Positions 6,255 to 6,315 of a stretch of DNA of 6,315 bases are shown one piece after another. Below the pieces are notes generated by a model. The model worked only from the letters and a program-made list of their open reading frames with translations, ran no database searches and was not told where the DNA came from. Every line of letters starts with the position of its first letter. Positions within the stretch are counted from its first letter, which is position 1. The position numbers and the translations under genes are program-made. Origin of the DNA: Gammaproteobacteria bacterium (GTDB lineage: Bacteria > Pseudomonadota > Gammaproteobacteria > Pseudomonadales > Halieaceae); NCBI GenBank assembly GCA_002748505.1, contig PDSN01000038.1:1-6315 (forward strand). The letters run 5' to 3'.

Positions 6255-6315
6255 TTAATACGGAAAATTGTTTATGCGGTCGGTGGGTGCCAGGGCCTCG
6301 ACCGCAGCGCGCATC
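6255..6315 (-). CDS. Possible C-terminal end of a leftward gene (partial)
   Basis: On the - strand one frame is open from the window edge to a TAA at 6257-6255 and would end in RAAVEALAPTDRINNFPY. The short helix-like RAAVEAL stretch followed by a polar tail is a believable protein end, and it would be convergent with the SDR gene, 18 bases away. Nineteen codons are too few to identify a family, and an open frame of this length can arise by chance. The inverted repeat at 6275-6306 lies inside it. Confidence 0.35.
   Translation of the reverse strand, partial: MRAAVEALAPTDRINNFPY
6275..6306. repeat. Perfect 8-bp inverted repeat at the window edge
   Basis: TGCGGTCG at 6275-6282 and CGACCGCA at 6299-6306 are exact reverse complements around a 16-base loop. 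No T-run follows on the + strand. On the - strand the stem is followed by an A/T-rich stretch without a proper T-tract. It could be a poor terminator serving the end of the SDR cluster, or simply part of a leftward coding sequence. Confidence 0.35.

Noticed and set aside
6274..6315. Possible + strand gene starting at the ATG at 6274
   Set aside because: Only a weak GGAA precedes it, and the translation (MRSVGARASTAARI) has no family character. The - strand frame is slightly more protein-like, but neither is secure.
1..6315. Search by eye for CRISPR arrays, insertion sequences, tRNA or rRNA genes and toxin-antitoxin or defence genes
   Set aside because: No spaced direct repeats, transposase motifs, cloverleaf-like segments or defence-type proteins were seen; intact metabolic and chaperone genes fill the window.

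Overview
The window looks like chromosomal DNA of a free-living gammaproteobacterium. The dnaJ-dapB order is the one I know from Pseudomonas and relatives (grpE-dnaK-dnaJ-dapB-carAB). The mix of housekeeping genes and a CoA-ester oxidation cassette would fit a marine Cellvibrionales/Spongiibacteraceae-like or other Pseudomonadales-like genome. The order-level placement is inference from gene order and protein style. No mobile element, CRISPR array, tRNA or rRNA is visible.

All six complete genes are on the + strand. Positions 1-157 are a non-coding leader with no recognisable tail of an upstream gene. dnaJ (158-1291) encodes a full-length Hsp40 co-chaperone. Its stop overlaps the start of dapB (1288-2094, dihydrodipicolinate reductase of lysine/diaminopimelate synthesis) in an ATGA arrangement. 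Positions 2095-2291 (197 bases) are non-coding. They hold a promoter-like pair of hexamers, two hairpin-forming inverted repeats and a strong Shine-Dalgarno sequence.

Positions 2292-6236 form a tight four-gene cluster, probably one operon: two consecutive acyl-CoA dehydrogenase-family proteins and two short-chain dehydrogenase/reductases (SDRs). Gaps between genes are 14-18 bases, and each gene has a clear GGAGG-like ribosome binding site. The substrate cannot be read from the sequence. The layout suggests oxidation of a CoA-activated acid, with alpha,beta-desaturation by the dehydrogenases and alcohol/ketone chemistry by the SDRs.

The most interesting observation is that the two acyl-CoA dehydrogenases look like complementary halves. 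The first carries the SEPGAGSD flavin-loop motif and a Glu in an ERT motif, but lacks the RxxFG and HGG motifs. The second carries RxxFG and HGG, but lacks the flavin-loop motif and both known positions of the catalytic Glu. This matches the obligate alpha2beta2 heteromers known from steroid side-chain degradation (FadE26/27 and FadE28/29 type). The cluster also sits where carAB would be expected after dapB.

The last 79 bases (6237-6315) hold an 8-bp inverted repeat and possibly the C-terminal end of a leftward gene.
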